In this document: in pieces, positions 11,386 through 23,555 of the stretch | Position numbering within the stretch: position 1 is the stretch's first letter | How the letters are laid out: every line of letters begins with the position of its first letter | Source: Syncephalis fuscata | Lineage: Eukaryota > Zoopagomycota > Zoopagomycetes > Zoopagales > Piptocephalidaceae | Direction: 5' to 3' | Assembly (NCBI GenBank): GCA_025786725.1 | Contig: JAHLTZ010000057.1 | Location: forward strand, 1-64,000 | Length of the DNA: 64,000 bases | Made by a program: the position numbers and the translations under genes | The notes under the pieces: model-generated | The model's database searches: none | Told to the model about the DNA's origin: nothing | Seen by the model: only the letters and a program-made list of their open reading frames with translations

Positions 11386-14300
11386 TTACTCATTCTTTGT
11401 AACGACAGGTCCCCATCCACCACCACCTGGTGTGCATATACAGACACGGTCACCTTTGTTGACCATTAGGGTGTTTTTACCGCCTACGTTTAGTGTAACA
11501 CCTTTTGAGGTGCGTTTCCATAGATTAAGACCTGGTTGACCTGGTTCACCACCCGCTAAACCATAGGGCCGATAGACGCGCCGTTCAGTTAGCAGGGATA
11601 CTTGTAATTGATCTTCAAGGAATTCCAGTTCACGAACTACACCATCACCACCTTGATATTGTCCATGGCCGCCCGAGTCTATATATACATACATACATAT
11701 ATATACACACGTAATACATATTAATAGTAGTTAGGTAAATGTAATAATATTATAGAATAATAGACCTACTTTTACGTAATGAGAATTCGTGTAAAATAAC
11801 TGGATATCGCTGTTCTAATACTTCTGGATCTGTAATACGTGTATTGGTCATATGCTATATCATATTAATTATTAAACAAAATATATTATTGAATTAAATA
11901 ATACTTACTGTATGAACACCGCCTATTCATTTTAATCATAGTATTAATAAATCAATAACTAATTAATGTAATTGTAGTTAATATCTACTTTTTCCGTTCC
12001 AAGTAGGACCCTAATAATCAATCAATATTAATTATATAATTATATAATTATATAATCATATAACTTACTGCGCCACTTCCTATTAAATAGAGATATTTAA
12101 ATAATTAATAATTAATAATTAATACATCTAATTGCTTACCTCCAGCAATTGTTTCATAATAGCCCCAACCAGCTTCAATTACTTTATCGTCAGTAGTTGA
12201 TTTACCACCCGTACCAAATGTAAAGTTGTTACAGTCACCTTGCGATGCTGCACAAGCATTAAAGGCCCGTAGAATAACATCCACTACACGTTGACTGGTC
12301 AATACATTGCCACCAACAACAGCGGCATCTTTATCAGGTGCTAGTAGACTGCCCGGTGGAATGTGTACTTCAACAGGTGCTAAACAGCCTTGATTCAATG
12401 GGATATCCTGCTGTACAAGACAGCGCAAACAATAAATGATAGCACTATGAGCTACCTAATAATATTAACTAGTTAGAACATTATTGCTATTATTATTATT
12501 ATTATGCATAGTGTTACCGATGGAGGAGCATTCCAGTTGCCTATATTCTATTATATAAGTATCTATATATATATATATGACAGCTTTAACTGACCATAAA
12601 CTTGATAGGCAGTACCGGTGAAATCAAATAGCGCCGATCCCTTTTCTTCGTCAATTGTAATACGTAGACAGATGGGAGAACCGTCATCCATATAATCAAC
12701 AGCCTCTAGCGCATGTCCCTTATAACGTTGACTTGTTTGACGCAGTAGATCCCGTACAGCCATTTCTGCATTATCTCTTATATGATACATATAGGCATGC
12801 ACTATATCTAGACTATACTCAGCCACTAATGCATGCATCAATAAAATGCCTTTATGATTGGCTGCCACTTGAGCCTTTAGATCCGATAAGTTATCTCTAT
12901 TCCAACTATAAGCAATTGCGGCTACAAACACCTATGATAATACTGTACCGAAGACAACGAGTACCACTACATCCTGAATATTTAGCTGGATCATCTTGTA
13001 ATATACGAATGATGTCATCAGTTTGGAATACACCTCGATTAACCAATTTAAATGAAATAATAGCTGCACCTTCTTGATAGAGTTCTTTGGAATGCGGTGG
13101 CATAGAACCTATTTACAATATAATTAGTAATAAATAAATAATATAGATCTCGTTAATTACCAGGTAGAATACCGCCAATATCTGCATGGTGAGCACGTGA
13201 AGCCACAAAGAATATAATCTTGTTATCATCAAATACCGGTGTAATAATTGTAATATCTAAATACTAGTTAATAACACCAATACTAATACTAATTAATAGA
13301 TCTAGTCTATTTGTATTTACCTGGTAAATGAGAGCCACCAGCTTGTGGATGATTGGTTACAATAACATCGCCTTCGTACAAATCATCTTTGTGATAGTCC
13401 ATTTGAAACTTGACCGCATGACTTAGACTGCCCAAGTGAACAGGAATATGAGGTGCTGTAGATCATAGATTATACATATATTAGTCAATAGATAGTATGA
13501 ATATGTCTATTCATATTACCATTAGCTACTAATCCACCATCAGGTCCAAATATAGCACAGGAAAAGTCTAGTCGCTCTTTAACATTAGTGGACACGGCCG
13601 TTTTACGTAATGTTTCGCCCATCTGTTCAGCAATACCCATAAATCGATGGCCGAATACTGCTAGCATGGCCGGATCCTTTTCAGTGCCAATCATTTTACG
13701 CCAACTCAGTCCACTCTCCTTAGTATTACTGCTACTACTACTATCATCGTCTACTTTAAGAATAACATGTTCAGGTAGTATGAGGGCAGTGCAGCCTGGT
13801 TCAACCACAATGGTATGATGTTGATCAATAATCAGTGCGGGGCCATTCAATTTTGCACCGACTGGTTGATCGGCTACTAAATAAATGGGTGTCTTGTGTC
13901 GATCTGTACCATCAAAGTAAACGGGCACAGTCTGGTTGAAATAGCTGCAGGTGAATCGGTGGCACCGGCTAATTGGTGGGCCAATTTAAATGGTGACACT
14001 GCAGATCGGTATGCAGTTTTACCAATGGCCCGTACACGTACATCATCCACTAGAATAGTACGATCGGGTAACGTGAAGCCAAATTCTCGTTGATGTACAT
14101 CGATAAATTGCTGTTTAAACTCCCAATTGGTACTTGTCGTCATCATCGATGTATCGGTGCCTTGGTAGCGCAGATTAAGAAATAGCTGGATTTCTATGCT
14201 GTCCTCAGTAAATCCTCTCGCTTTTAGTGCTTGTTCACAGCGATTAGACAGTTGGCGGGTGCGTTCCTGTAGATCGGGTATAATACGGTCAGTTAGCGGG

Positions 14301-16587
14301 GCCGAGAATGGTTCGCGTTCCTCGTGGACGACATCCGCCAACGATAGGCCGTAGGCAGAAAGAACAGAGGCGTGTCGATGTAGCAGTACAGTCTCAATGC
14401 CCAGTGAACGAGCAATGGCACAGGCATGCTGTCCACCTGCACCACCAAAACACGCCAATGCATGATGTGATGCAGGATGGCCTTTAGCTTCAGTCAGTGC
14501 TCTAATAGGGCGACACATAGCTTCATTGGCCACCTGTAAAAATCTAATGGCCATCTAATTAGTAATAGTGTTAACATCAATATTAAGTAATTATTTACCC
14601 AAGTGCTACTTGATCAACAGTCAGTGCTGATCGGCCATCTTCTTTCAGCTTTATATTAATCTCTTTAGTTAATTCTTCAAATTTACTATATGCAGCATCC
14701 ACATCGAGGGGCAGATCTTCATTGGGGCCGAATATTTTGGGGAAATAAGCAGGCAATAAACGGCCCGTAATAAGATTGGCATCAGAAATGGTAAGCGGCC
14801 CTCCTTTCCTATAACAAGCCGGACCTGGATGAGCACCGGCACTCTATTCATATGATTAATATAGTTTAAATGATGTTATATCTATTTACCTCAGGTCCCA
14901 CGTCAAATAGTCCATTTCTAAAGAATAGACGAGATCCACCACCGGCTGCCACCTAGTTGCATCATATGAATATAATGGCTATGTGGCTATAACGTGTTTA
15001 TATGACTTACAGTGTGGATGTCAAGTTGTGGTGCTTGTAATGTTACTCCGGCCACTTGTGCCTCAAATACATGTTCATAATTGCCGTCATAACGAGAAAC
15101 ATCTAATAAACATTAGTAAATAGATTGCTACTGGCATGAGTGTTACTATAGACACTTACCTGTGCTTGTACCGCCCATGTCAAAACCAATAATGGGCACG
15201 CCTTCCTTTTTATCCCAGCTCGTCATAGCATAGCCTATTATGACATATTAATATTGCTATAACAATATTAATATTGAATAACGTACCTACAACACCACCG
15301 GCGGGACCACTAACTACTGCACCGGCTCCCTTGGCCTCAGTAATTTCACACAGACCACCGTCACTACGCATAAATAGTACACGGTTGGCAAATTCACGCG
15401 AATCACCGGTAAATCCATTTAGAAATCCATTAACATAATCTTGTAGTACAGGTGTAAGGTAAGCATTGGCTACTGTAGAGTGAGCCCGTGGTACAAAGTG
15501 CTGTACCGCTTCTGATGTAAATATTCGATCAAAGCCAATACTAGTAGCTAATTTGGCCATTTCCTGTTCATGATCTATTCAATTAATAGTAATTAACATC
15601 GTAGTTATTAATAGTAATCACGGTACTTACCAGGGAATGTATAGGCGTGGAGAAAACAAATGGCCAAACTTTTAATGCCTTTGGCGTAAATAGTGCGCAG
15701 TTCTTGTTCGGCTGCCTTCAAATCTTAATCATGTCAAGTATTAATGACTAATGACTAATTATGTGCTTTAACTTACCAGGCCGACGAATAATACGAACAT
15801 ATTCGCCTGATAGACCTTTTACTACATTAGGCTGTTCAATATCTTCTTTATGTGGATCTGGTAGATGTGTAGCGGCAGCACCTAATAGTGTCACTCTAAT
15901 GACTGATTAGTTATGCACTATTACTGTCAAGTCTTACCGTTCATCCACCTCAATAACATGTGTATATAACTGATCAGGTACGGTAATCGATAGATCAAAT
16001 ATATCTGGACGGGATTGATTGCCTAAATAACATGAATTGTTATTGTTGTAGATCAATATACATATTTATTTAATATTTCTATTCATGTTACCAATAACTA
16101 ATAAATCCTAATAATACGATGATGATGATGATTGCTATGATGAGTATATAACAAGTACACGTAGTAAATATCTTACTTTAAATCCTTTGGTAATAAACAA
16201 TGCACACGGCTCTCCTTTACGTTCGAGTAAAGCATTGGTGGCCACTGTAGTGCCCATACGGATTGATTCTATAGACAAGTATTAGTAGCTATATCTATAT
16301 TATGGCATATCTATATCTGTATTACCGATATCATTGATACTCAATAACTCATCCTTGGGATGGGCTCGGCCAGTAATACGTTCGAGTAGACGCCTAATAC
16401 CTTCTCGAGGTGCGTCTGGATAGTTACTGGGGTCGACACTTAGTAGTTTTTCTACGGCTGTGGCCACACCCTTAGGATAAGTATTATTCACCGCAACTGG
16501 ATAATGAGCCACACAGTCAGTGAATGTGCCTCCCCGGTCAATAGAGAAGCGAATATTGCACCCTGGTTGATTACGAAGGTCAGACAT
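11386..16587 (-). CDS. OPLAH: 5-oxoprolinase (ATP-hydrolysing)
   Basis: Cytosolic enzyme that opens 5-oxo-L-proline to L-glutamate at the cost of ATP; it is called OXP1 in yeast. Product is about 1,250 residues, as in the family, from roughly 22 exons. The N-terminal HyuA part shows DRGGTFTD (exon 1, 16587 to ~16326) and [10 protein letters not shown] (exon 15235-15163). The HyuB part starts near 13650 with [20 protein letters not shown] and ends with TPGGGGWG. The 3' half has very small exons: 12540-12518 (23 nt), 12079-12069 (11 nt), 12010-11989 (22 nt) and 11922-11909 (14 nt), which restore the family sequence [18 protein letters not shown]. The ATG at 16587 is preferred; the frame upstream offers only GTG. 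The frame changes near 13935-13960 without an obvious intron, so an indel is possible. It is divergent with the polyprenol reductase gene. Confidence 0.93.
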
Positions 16588-16773
16588 ACTGGGAAGTGGA
16601 AAAGAGTCAGTAACTAGGCCTGACGCCACTAAAAAGTCTATTCAATAAATAGACCAACTATGACGTAGTCAACATATTTATTAGTCATTGACATTATAAT
16701 CGATATATTTAGTATTTTTATTCTATTTATTTATCGTTATATTTAAACCAACTACTTTATGTAATTACAGACT
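16588..16773. promoter_or_regulatory. Shared divergent promoter region
   Basis: Only 186 bp separate the start codons of the 5-oxoprolinase gene (leftward) and the polyprenol reductase gene (rightward). The stretch is AT-rich, with TATATTTA-like runs around 16700-16750. Any promoters for the two genes must overlap here. No specific factor site is recognisable. Confidence 0.45.
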
Positions 16774-17622
16774 ATGGATCTGACACATATTGACTTGTCT
16801 AGTTGGATAAGTGCCTACTATTTGGGCATGTCTGTTGCTGTTATATTAGCAACAATGACAACAGCATTCCAACAGCAATTCCTATTTTATGGTAAATTAC
16901 GTACATCAAATAGCACTTTTACTTCTTCTTCATGGATACACTGGCTTTATTTAACGGTGCCCAAACATCGATTTAAAGATTTCTATCTTATTGGTGCCTT
17001 ATGGAATGCGTATCTACTATTTGGCATATTGACTGACCACTTGTGGAGTCCATTACGTGCTGTAATGACACTATCATTTGAACAGATACTAGTGGCCTGT
17101 CTACTACAGTGTCAACTATTAAGACGCTACTATGAATGTGTATTTGTAGAGAAGCCGTCTCTTACAGCACGTATGCATGTTGGTCATTATATTGTAGGGG
17201 TTAGTTACTATATAGTTACCTGTACAGCCACTTGGTGCTATTTCTCTATGAATCCATCCACTAGTATTGGTCTACGTCATCTATTAAGCGTTTGTTTATT
17301 TACATATGCTTCATTACATCAATATCGCTGTCATTCTATCTTGGCTCAATTACGTTCTACTAGTTCTGCTAGTAATAGCTCTTCTTATAGCATACCTTAT
17401 GGCGATTGGTTTCACTGGGTATCATCACCACATTATTTTGCCGAATTACTAATTTACGTAGCATTGTCGGCTATTCTACACTTTCCACTTGTTTGGTGCT
17501 GTTTATTAGTGTGGGTCGTCATCAATCTAGGCACCACGGCTCATATGACGCATGAATGGTATCGTCGCCACTTTAATTGCTACCCAATAGAACGCGCAGC
17601 TTTTATTCCAAGACTGTACTAG
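16774..17622 (+). CDS. Polyprenol reductase (steroid 5-alpha-reductase family)
   Basis: A single-exon protein of 282 residues with about six membrane segments. The C-terminal half is the 3-oxo-5-alpha-steroid 4-dehydrogenase domain. Diagnostic pieces are PYGDWFHWVSSPHYFAELLI (residues ~209-228) and a C-terminus ERAAFIPRLY, matching the SRD5A3/DFG10 branch rather than the steroid 5-alpha-reductases. Members act in the ER in making dolichol from polyprenol, needed for N-glycosylation. The ATG at 16774 follows an AT-rich leader directly. Homology is clear; the exact substrate is inferred from the subfamily. Confidence 0.88.
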   Translation: MDLTHIDLSSWISAYYLGMSVAVILATMTTAFQQQFLFYGKLRTSNSTFTSSSWIHWLYLTVPKHRFKDFYLIGALWNAYLLFGILTDHLWSPLRAVMTLSFEQILVACLLQCQLLRRYYECVFVEKPSLTARMHVGHYIVGVSYYIVTCTATWCYFSMNPSTSIGLRHLLSVCLFTYASLHQYRCHSILAQLRSTSSASNSSSYSIPYGDWFHWVSSPHYFAELLIYVALSAILHFPLVWCCLLVWVVINLGTTAHMTHEWYRRHFNCYPIERAAFIPRLY

Positions 17623-17886
17623 AATAACCTTGAACAGTTTCAGTTTAAATCCTATGTGAAACCGATGTTTCAATGACATCACTATAACGCCATTTACATA
17701 TATTCTAGCAGTAACCAAGTAGTTAGCTTGTTGCTGTATTGATTTAATCGATTGCGTTTATCCATCTTTGAAATAGTCGATGTCTATTTTCTATTACTTA
17801 TATAAGCACATTTAATATAGCATCGAATAACCTTCTCTTTATTCCATCACTTTACTACTTCTATCTCTGCCTCTATTGCTACAAAC

Positions 17887-20485
17887 ATGTCAAAGCCAGA
17901 TGTTGACGTAGATCTACAGGTGCATCATTTTGATGCATCTGAAGTTGCTAATAAAGCAGCCGAGCTACTGCCCTCTCTATTGTCACCTCGTTCTAGCGTA
18001 GTGGGTGAACATAAGCTGCACTTTCCACTGTCACCAAGCATCCGTCCGATAACACTTGATCATGCCCAATCTAGAGCCAATGTAGAGATGTGCTATCTAC
18101 CACAGTCCGTCTATGTCGGTATTCAAGTGGCAAATTATGAAGCTGGCGACGAAGCAGTGCTATGTCTGTGTTCGCATGATGGTACCTACCCACTTGACTA
18201 TCATGAGGACACAATTGATTTGCGCCAGTTTAAAGATGATCCAGATCGTGTCTATAAGAAGGTGGTTCATATAGCCAAGAGCGTGTTAAATGCATTGAAA
18301 GATTACATGCACTCACAGCACTACAAGGTACATGCATTGGCCATTGGAAGGCTATCGATTGGTGGACCGCCACTAGCGGCAGAGATTGAACTGGCCACTA
18401 GAGCTTGGCTTGACTTTGACGCCGTACCCGTTCTACTCTATGCTCGTCCAGGTGATGTTGATGAACGAGCGAGTTCAGTAGTACGTAAACTAGTAGCACG
18501 GTAGGTTCTAGTACTTGTATTAGCCTGTGTAATAGTCTAATATGATTTAATTTATGTAATAGCATTAGTCCACAGTTTCCAGGCAGTATATTCCGTATAC
18601 CTGTCACCCATCGACACGAGGTAATATTGATATATATATATAAATATAGTCTAATTTATCAATGTGTAGGTTGAAGTGGATAATGGAGATGAAATATTTC
18701 TATGTTCACTGCCTGATTATCAGCGTATCTGTAATCCACAAATATTTAAAGCATTGATGGATTTGGGTGAAATAACTCGTAGTAAGAAATTACGTATTTC
18801 ATTCTTCAGTTCGACTCCTCAAGGAGGTGGTGTAGCATTAATGCGACATGCTTTATTACGCCTAGCCAAACTACTAGGTATTGATATGCATTGGTATGTG
18901 GCTAAACCAAAACCAGATGTATTCGATATTACAAAGCGTAAATTCCATAATATACTCCAAGGTGTGGCTCCACCCGATACCCGTCTTACTAAAGAGGATC
19001 AAGATTTGTGGTATGACTGGGTAATCAATAATGCCAAACGATCATGGATTGATGCCAAAGGACCGATTATACGATCAGATATCATTGTCATTGATGATCC
19101 ACAACGTAAGCATAATAATAATAAGCTAAGTAGATATACCCGTCATATTAATACATTTCTTGTTCAGTGTGTGCAATTATTCCAATTATTCGACAATTGA
19201 ATTCACGATGCAGGATTATTTATCGATCGCATATTGAATTGCGATCTGATTTAATACGCATTAAAGGATCGCCACAACAGGAAGTATGGTCATTCATTTA
19301 TCAATTTATACAGGAGGCAGATGTATTTGTATCGCATCCTATTGCCAATTTTATACCGGATGAAGTACCACGCGAGAAAGTGCTTCTCATGCCAGCCTGT
19401 ACCGATAAACTAGATGGTCTAAATAAGCCGCTAATGGATTGGGCCATGGGCTATAACCGACTCATCTTTAACCGAGTGTGCTGGGATCAGTCTGGCACCA
19501 CTCTTAACGGTAGACGTCCCTATATCGTACAAGTGGCTCGATTCGATCCATCTAAAGGTAAGTTGTGGTTATTTAATAGTAATGTTGGTGGTGTATTTAT
19601 TGTAATGGTATAGGTATTCCAGATGTTATTGAATCCTATAGTCTATTCCGTCGTATGGCTGAAGATACCATGGCTCCTTTGAAGACACCCCAACTAGTGA
19701 TATGTGGACATGGCAGTATAGATGATCCAGGTAAGATGAATATATATAATATCAACTAGTATATTTATTAATATATTTACCTATTGATATAGATGCTACA
19801 ATGATGTATGAGGATACTATTCGTCGGTTACAACAACCAGAATATGAACATATTCGCGATGATGTTTGTGTAGCTCGATTGCCACCCAGTGATCAATTAT
19901 TGAATGCCGTATTACGTGGATCTCATGTGGCACTACAACTATCACACCGTGAAGGTATATACACACACATATATATATATATATAGCAATACATGTTTAT
20001 TACAGCATTGACAAATTGTTTAATAGGATTTGAAATTAAAGTAACTGAAGCATTAGTTAAAGGTATGTCATTTTAACATATACTATATATACAATACAAC
20101 TATTTATTGATACACACATATATATGTATATGTATATGGCCTATTAATAGGTGTACCAGTAATTGCTTATGCAGCAGGTGGTATTCCACATCAAATCATT
20201 CATGGCCAAACGGGCTTTTTAGTGCCAGTTGGTGATTGTGTTAAAGTGGCTAAACATTTATATCGGCTATTTACCGATCATAGTCTCTATGAGAATATGA
20301 GTAAGAATGCCAAATGCGAAGTGAGTTCTGACTATTTCACAGCCGCCAATTTAGTGTCATGGCTTTGGTTATTCAACGAACTTGACGAAGGCCGTCAACC
20401 TGGCCATGAACAATGGGTACGGGATCTATGGCGTCAATGGCATAAAAGAGTCGATAAGAACGAGAAGACTTCAGTGAAGCACTAG
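17887..20485 (+). CDS. Trehalose phosphorylase (GT4; clock-controlled gene-9 type)
   Basis: Catalyses reversible phosphorolysis of trehalose to glucose and alpha-glucose-1-phosphate; in fungi it serves reserve-sugar use and stress. Eight exons join cleanly: 17887-18500, 18563-18620, 18670-19105, 19168-19557, 19614-19730, 19793-19954, 20027-20062 and 20151-20485, giving 715 residues, close to the length of known fungal enzymes. The N-terminal fungal-specific part is followed by SSTPQGGGVALMRHA (glycogen-synthase-like N domain). The GT4 C domain has VARFDPSKG and the donor-site stretch FEIKVTEALVKGVPVIAYAA. AATAAA follows shortly after the stop. The neighbours are unrelated metabolically. Confidence 0.93.
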
Positions 20486-20968
20486 TAAATAGGCAATAGT
20501 GTAAATGGTAGTCATATAATAAAGAGTTTGTTTATTTTAAAAAGTAATAGTCTTGATGATATGCTATAGCAGGTTGTTACCTAAATGATACAATAAAGCA
20601 TGGTTAGCACTAGTATTCGTTAATAGCAATAGTAATAAGCATATATCAATGTGCATATATCAATATATGTATAGAGTTCCTCAGAGATCTTGGTGATAAT
20701 ATCGATCGTCATTAATTGCTTCCGAAGTAGCGAATAGTTTATAATCATTGGAACCATATACATATATAGTACATATAGATACAAGATTGACCCAATATAA
20801 TACTCACCTTGTATGTTTACTAAACAATGGATCTATGAAATGTATTAAAAGAAAGAAAAAGCATAAAGAAAATAAATAGCAATTTACATTGGTGCACCAT
20901 TTATATCGATTATGGCACAGGGGATATTTTGAACAGGGGTAGACGTAATTCTCTTGTCTTTTATTACT
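20486..20968. other. Intergenic region
   Basis: AT-rich spacer between trehalose phosphorylase and the TMEM256 gene, with AATAAAGAG just after the upstream stop. Splice-like signals on the minus strand at 20690-20930 suggested a short gene, but no start codon or consistent frame could be found. Confidence 0.5.
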
Positions 20969-21439
20969 ATGTTTTCACCAAATCAACTTTGGAATATTGG
21001 CTGTGTTATGGGTTAGTATTTACAACATGTCTATAGACAGTGTTGTATACACGTATATATCTATGTCTAGGTATTGACTGACTGTTTTATCTTTATTATC
21101 GCTATTTAATGTCTATTGATGTATTGAATAGGTGCATCGGGTGTTGCATTAGGGGCATTCGGTGCCCATGGCCTACGTAAATATACAAATAATGAACAAC
21201 AATTAAAGAACTGGGAAATGGCGGCCCATTATCAAATAATGCACTCACTGGCTATTCTATTTGCTTCAGTGCGAGGTCATCGTATGGCAGGCACGGCATT
21301 AACTGCTGGTACATTGTTATTTAGTGGCAGTATCTATGCCCTCATACTGAATCGTGATCGATTCCGTTTTCTCGGTCCAGTAACGCCACTAGGTGGTGCT
21401 GCGCTCATTACAGGCTGGTTAGCCTTGATTGCTGTTTAA
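20969..21439 (+). CDS. TMEM256: TMEM256/DUF423 small membrane protein
   Basis: Two exons (20969-21011 and 21132-21439) encode 116 residues, the usual size for DUF423. The phase-1 intron is followed by the family hallmark GASGVALGAFGAHGLRK, then about four hydrophobic segments (HSLAILFASV, AGTLLFSGSIYALIL, GPVTPLGGAALITGWLALIA). The biochemical role of the family is unknown. The animal homologue TMEM256 is a predicted membrane protein, and bacterial homologues are often called YgdD. The start is set by the short first exon MFSPNQLWNIGCVMG. Confidence 0.9.
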
Positions 21440-21625
21440 TAACCATAATAATAAACTGAATCTATACCATTATCAACAATATAGTATTTATTTAAATAGA
21501 AATAGTTATAGTGTGTGTATTAAGAGGTGTAAGTTGAAAAAACGCGATTCCTTCTCCTAATCTACCTTCTTCAATTGACTGATTCCTATAACACACACAC
21601 ACACAGGTATATACGTAAAGACACT

Positions 21626-22157
21626 ATGTTTGCTACGCGTCGTTTATTCCAAGCCATTAAACAGGTAACATACAATATATAATAGCCATAGATTACAATA
21701 ATCTATGTACTTACTTGTTGATTCATTCATTCAACTAGTCTACTTCGATACATGGCTTGCCAGTCCATCCAAATCCACGTCCGCATCTTATTGAAGTCTA
21801 CCAAAAGACACTGGAAGCACTTAAGCCAATTCCATCATCGGCAGTCTACCGTCAAGCAACAGAGGCCCTTACTAAACAGCGACTCAATGTTATTGAACGC
21901 GTAGAAAGTGTTGAAGAGATTGAACGTACACTCGATGCAGGTCAAATCGAAGAAGTCATCGAACAAGCAGAAGACGAGCTTAATCTTATCCCTAAAATGA
22001 TTGAATGGAAGGCGTAAGTAGCCTATTCATGGTTCTATATAATTATGTTGATATATTTATCTATAGATGGGAGTCGCTTGAAGTACCGGCACCAGAAGGG
22101 CAATGGAAGCAGTACAAGGCGTGCACCACCACAAAACCACCATCCACGACGCAATAA
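21626..22157 (+). CDS. NDUFA5: NADH dehydrogenase 1 alpha subcomplex subunit 5 (complex I)
   Basis: Accessory subunit of mitochondrial respiratory complex I, on the matrix arm. Exons 21626-21664, 21739-22013 and 22067-22157 join to 134 residues, matching the B13/29.9 kDa family. Recognisable stretches are GLPVHPNPRPHLIEVYQKTL, SAVYRQATEALTKQRL and EEVIEQAEDELNLIPKM, followed by the W-x-LEVPAPEGQW motif after the second intron. The first exon is a short basic N-terminus (MFATRRLFQAIKQ), in keeping with mitochondrial targeting. Presence of this gene implies the organism has a type I NADH dehydrogenase. Confidence 0.93.
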
Positions 22158-22345
22158 ACAGAACAAGAACACCAAAGACCAGAAAGAAAGAAAGATTGCT
22201 TATTATTTGTGTTTGTAAATCGTGCATCGTTATTAGTAAACACATAATTGAAGCTTATTAAATGTTTTAATTATTAAAAGTGTCAAGTGGCCACGTCACT
22301 TATTCTTTTACACTATTGTTGTTGTTACGGTTGTTACTTTTCATC

Positions 22346-23491
22346 ATGACAGCGGCTCGTCATTTTATTACTGCTGGACGCAAGATTGTTGCTATTGGAC
22401 GCAATTATAGGTAAGCCATAGTTTGAAGCCATTATAACAACTATTGGTGCTTATTGGACTATAAATAGCGATCACGCTAAAGAACTTGGTAATGCTATTC
22501 CAAAAGCGCCATTTTTCTTTTTAAAGCCTACATCGTCGTATGTAGCTTCACCGGGCAAGATTGAGATTCCAACAGGCTGTGTTGTCCACCATGAAGGTAA
22601 CGCTACTACTATTTATCATAATAGGCATATTGGCTTATAGTAAATGATAGTTGAATTGGGCGTGGTTATTGGCCAGGCAGGACGTGATATACGCGCCTCT
22701 GAAGCAGATAAATATGTAGCTGGTAATTGGTTAATTAAATGCATTTAAACTATAAATCTATAATATATATATATGTATTTATTAGGTTATGTATTGGCGG
22801 TTGATTTAACTGCTAGAAACCTTCAAGTAATTAAAATAGTTAATTAATAACCACATCTAATTAATATGAATGTATCTATTACTAGGATATTGTTAAGAAG
22901 AAGGGATTACCATGGTCAGCCGCTAAAGGATTTGACACATTTACACCTGTGGGGTAAGTATTTAATAAATAGTAATTACTATTAATTAATTATGAAATTA
23001 GTGATTTTATTCCACGAGAAAAGATTCCTGATCCTCATAATGTTAATTTATGGCTTAAGGTAAATTGAGTATTGCATTATTTGTATTATTAATATCAATT
23101 AATTATTATAGGTGGATAAAGAAACACGTCAAAATGGCAATACACAGGATATGATGTTCAAGTAAGTAATTCATAATAATACAGTTAGATGATCATTAAT
23201 TCAATATTAATAGAATACCTCAATTGGTGGAACATGTCAGTGGTATTATGCGTTTGGAACCTGGTGATCTTATTCTTACAGGTAATTAGATGGTATACTT
23301 TTATTCAAATCTACCATTCCTATTGACACTACTATGTTCATGGTAAAGGTACACCTAAAGGTGTTGGACCAGTGAAACCAGGACAGATACTAACTGCTGG
23401 ACTACAACTGTCCAATGGATCATCACTAAGTGAACTGCGATTTGAAGCAGTTGAACGAGAGGGCGTCTTTGAACTTGAACATCATTTGTAG
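22346..23491 (+). CDS. FAHD1: Fumarylacetoacetate hydrolase domain protein (acylpyruvase-like)
   Basis: FAHD1-type enzymes cleave acylpyruvates and decarboxylate oxaloacetate in mitochondria, using a divalent metal. Nine exons (22346-22410, 22469-22596, 22651-22722, 22786-22826, 22886-22953, 23002-23059, 23112-23161, 23214-23281, 23349-23491) give 230 residues; human FAHD1 is similar in size. Typical pieces are IVAIGRNY, FFLKPTSSY, HHE followed by VELGVVIGQ (metal-binding acidic residues), VLAVDLTARNLQ, PWSAAKGFDTFTPVGDFIP, and [21 protein letters not shown]. The start at 22346 matches the family N-terminus. It runs convergently towards the next gene, with only 64 bp between stop codons. Confidence 0.93.
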
Positions 23492-23555
23492 ATCGTTTAC
23501 TTTATATATAAATGATATCATGAAAGATGACAATGATAGCGATAGTGATGGCCAC

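Noticed and set aside
20680-20935. Possible small spliced gene on the minus strand (fragments DPLFSKHTR and NDYKLFATSEAINDDRYY)
   Set aside because: No start codon in the needed frame, and no acceptor joins the pieces without a stop.
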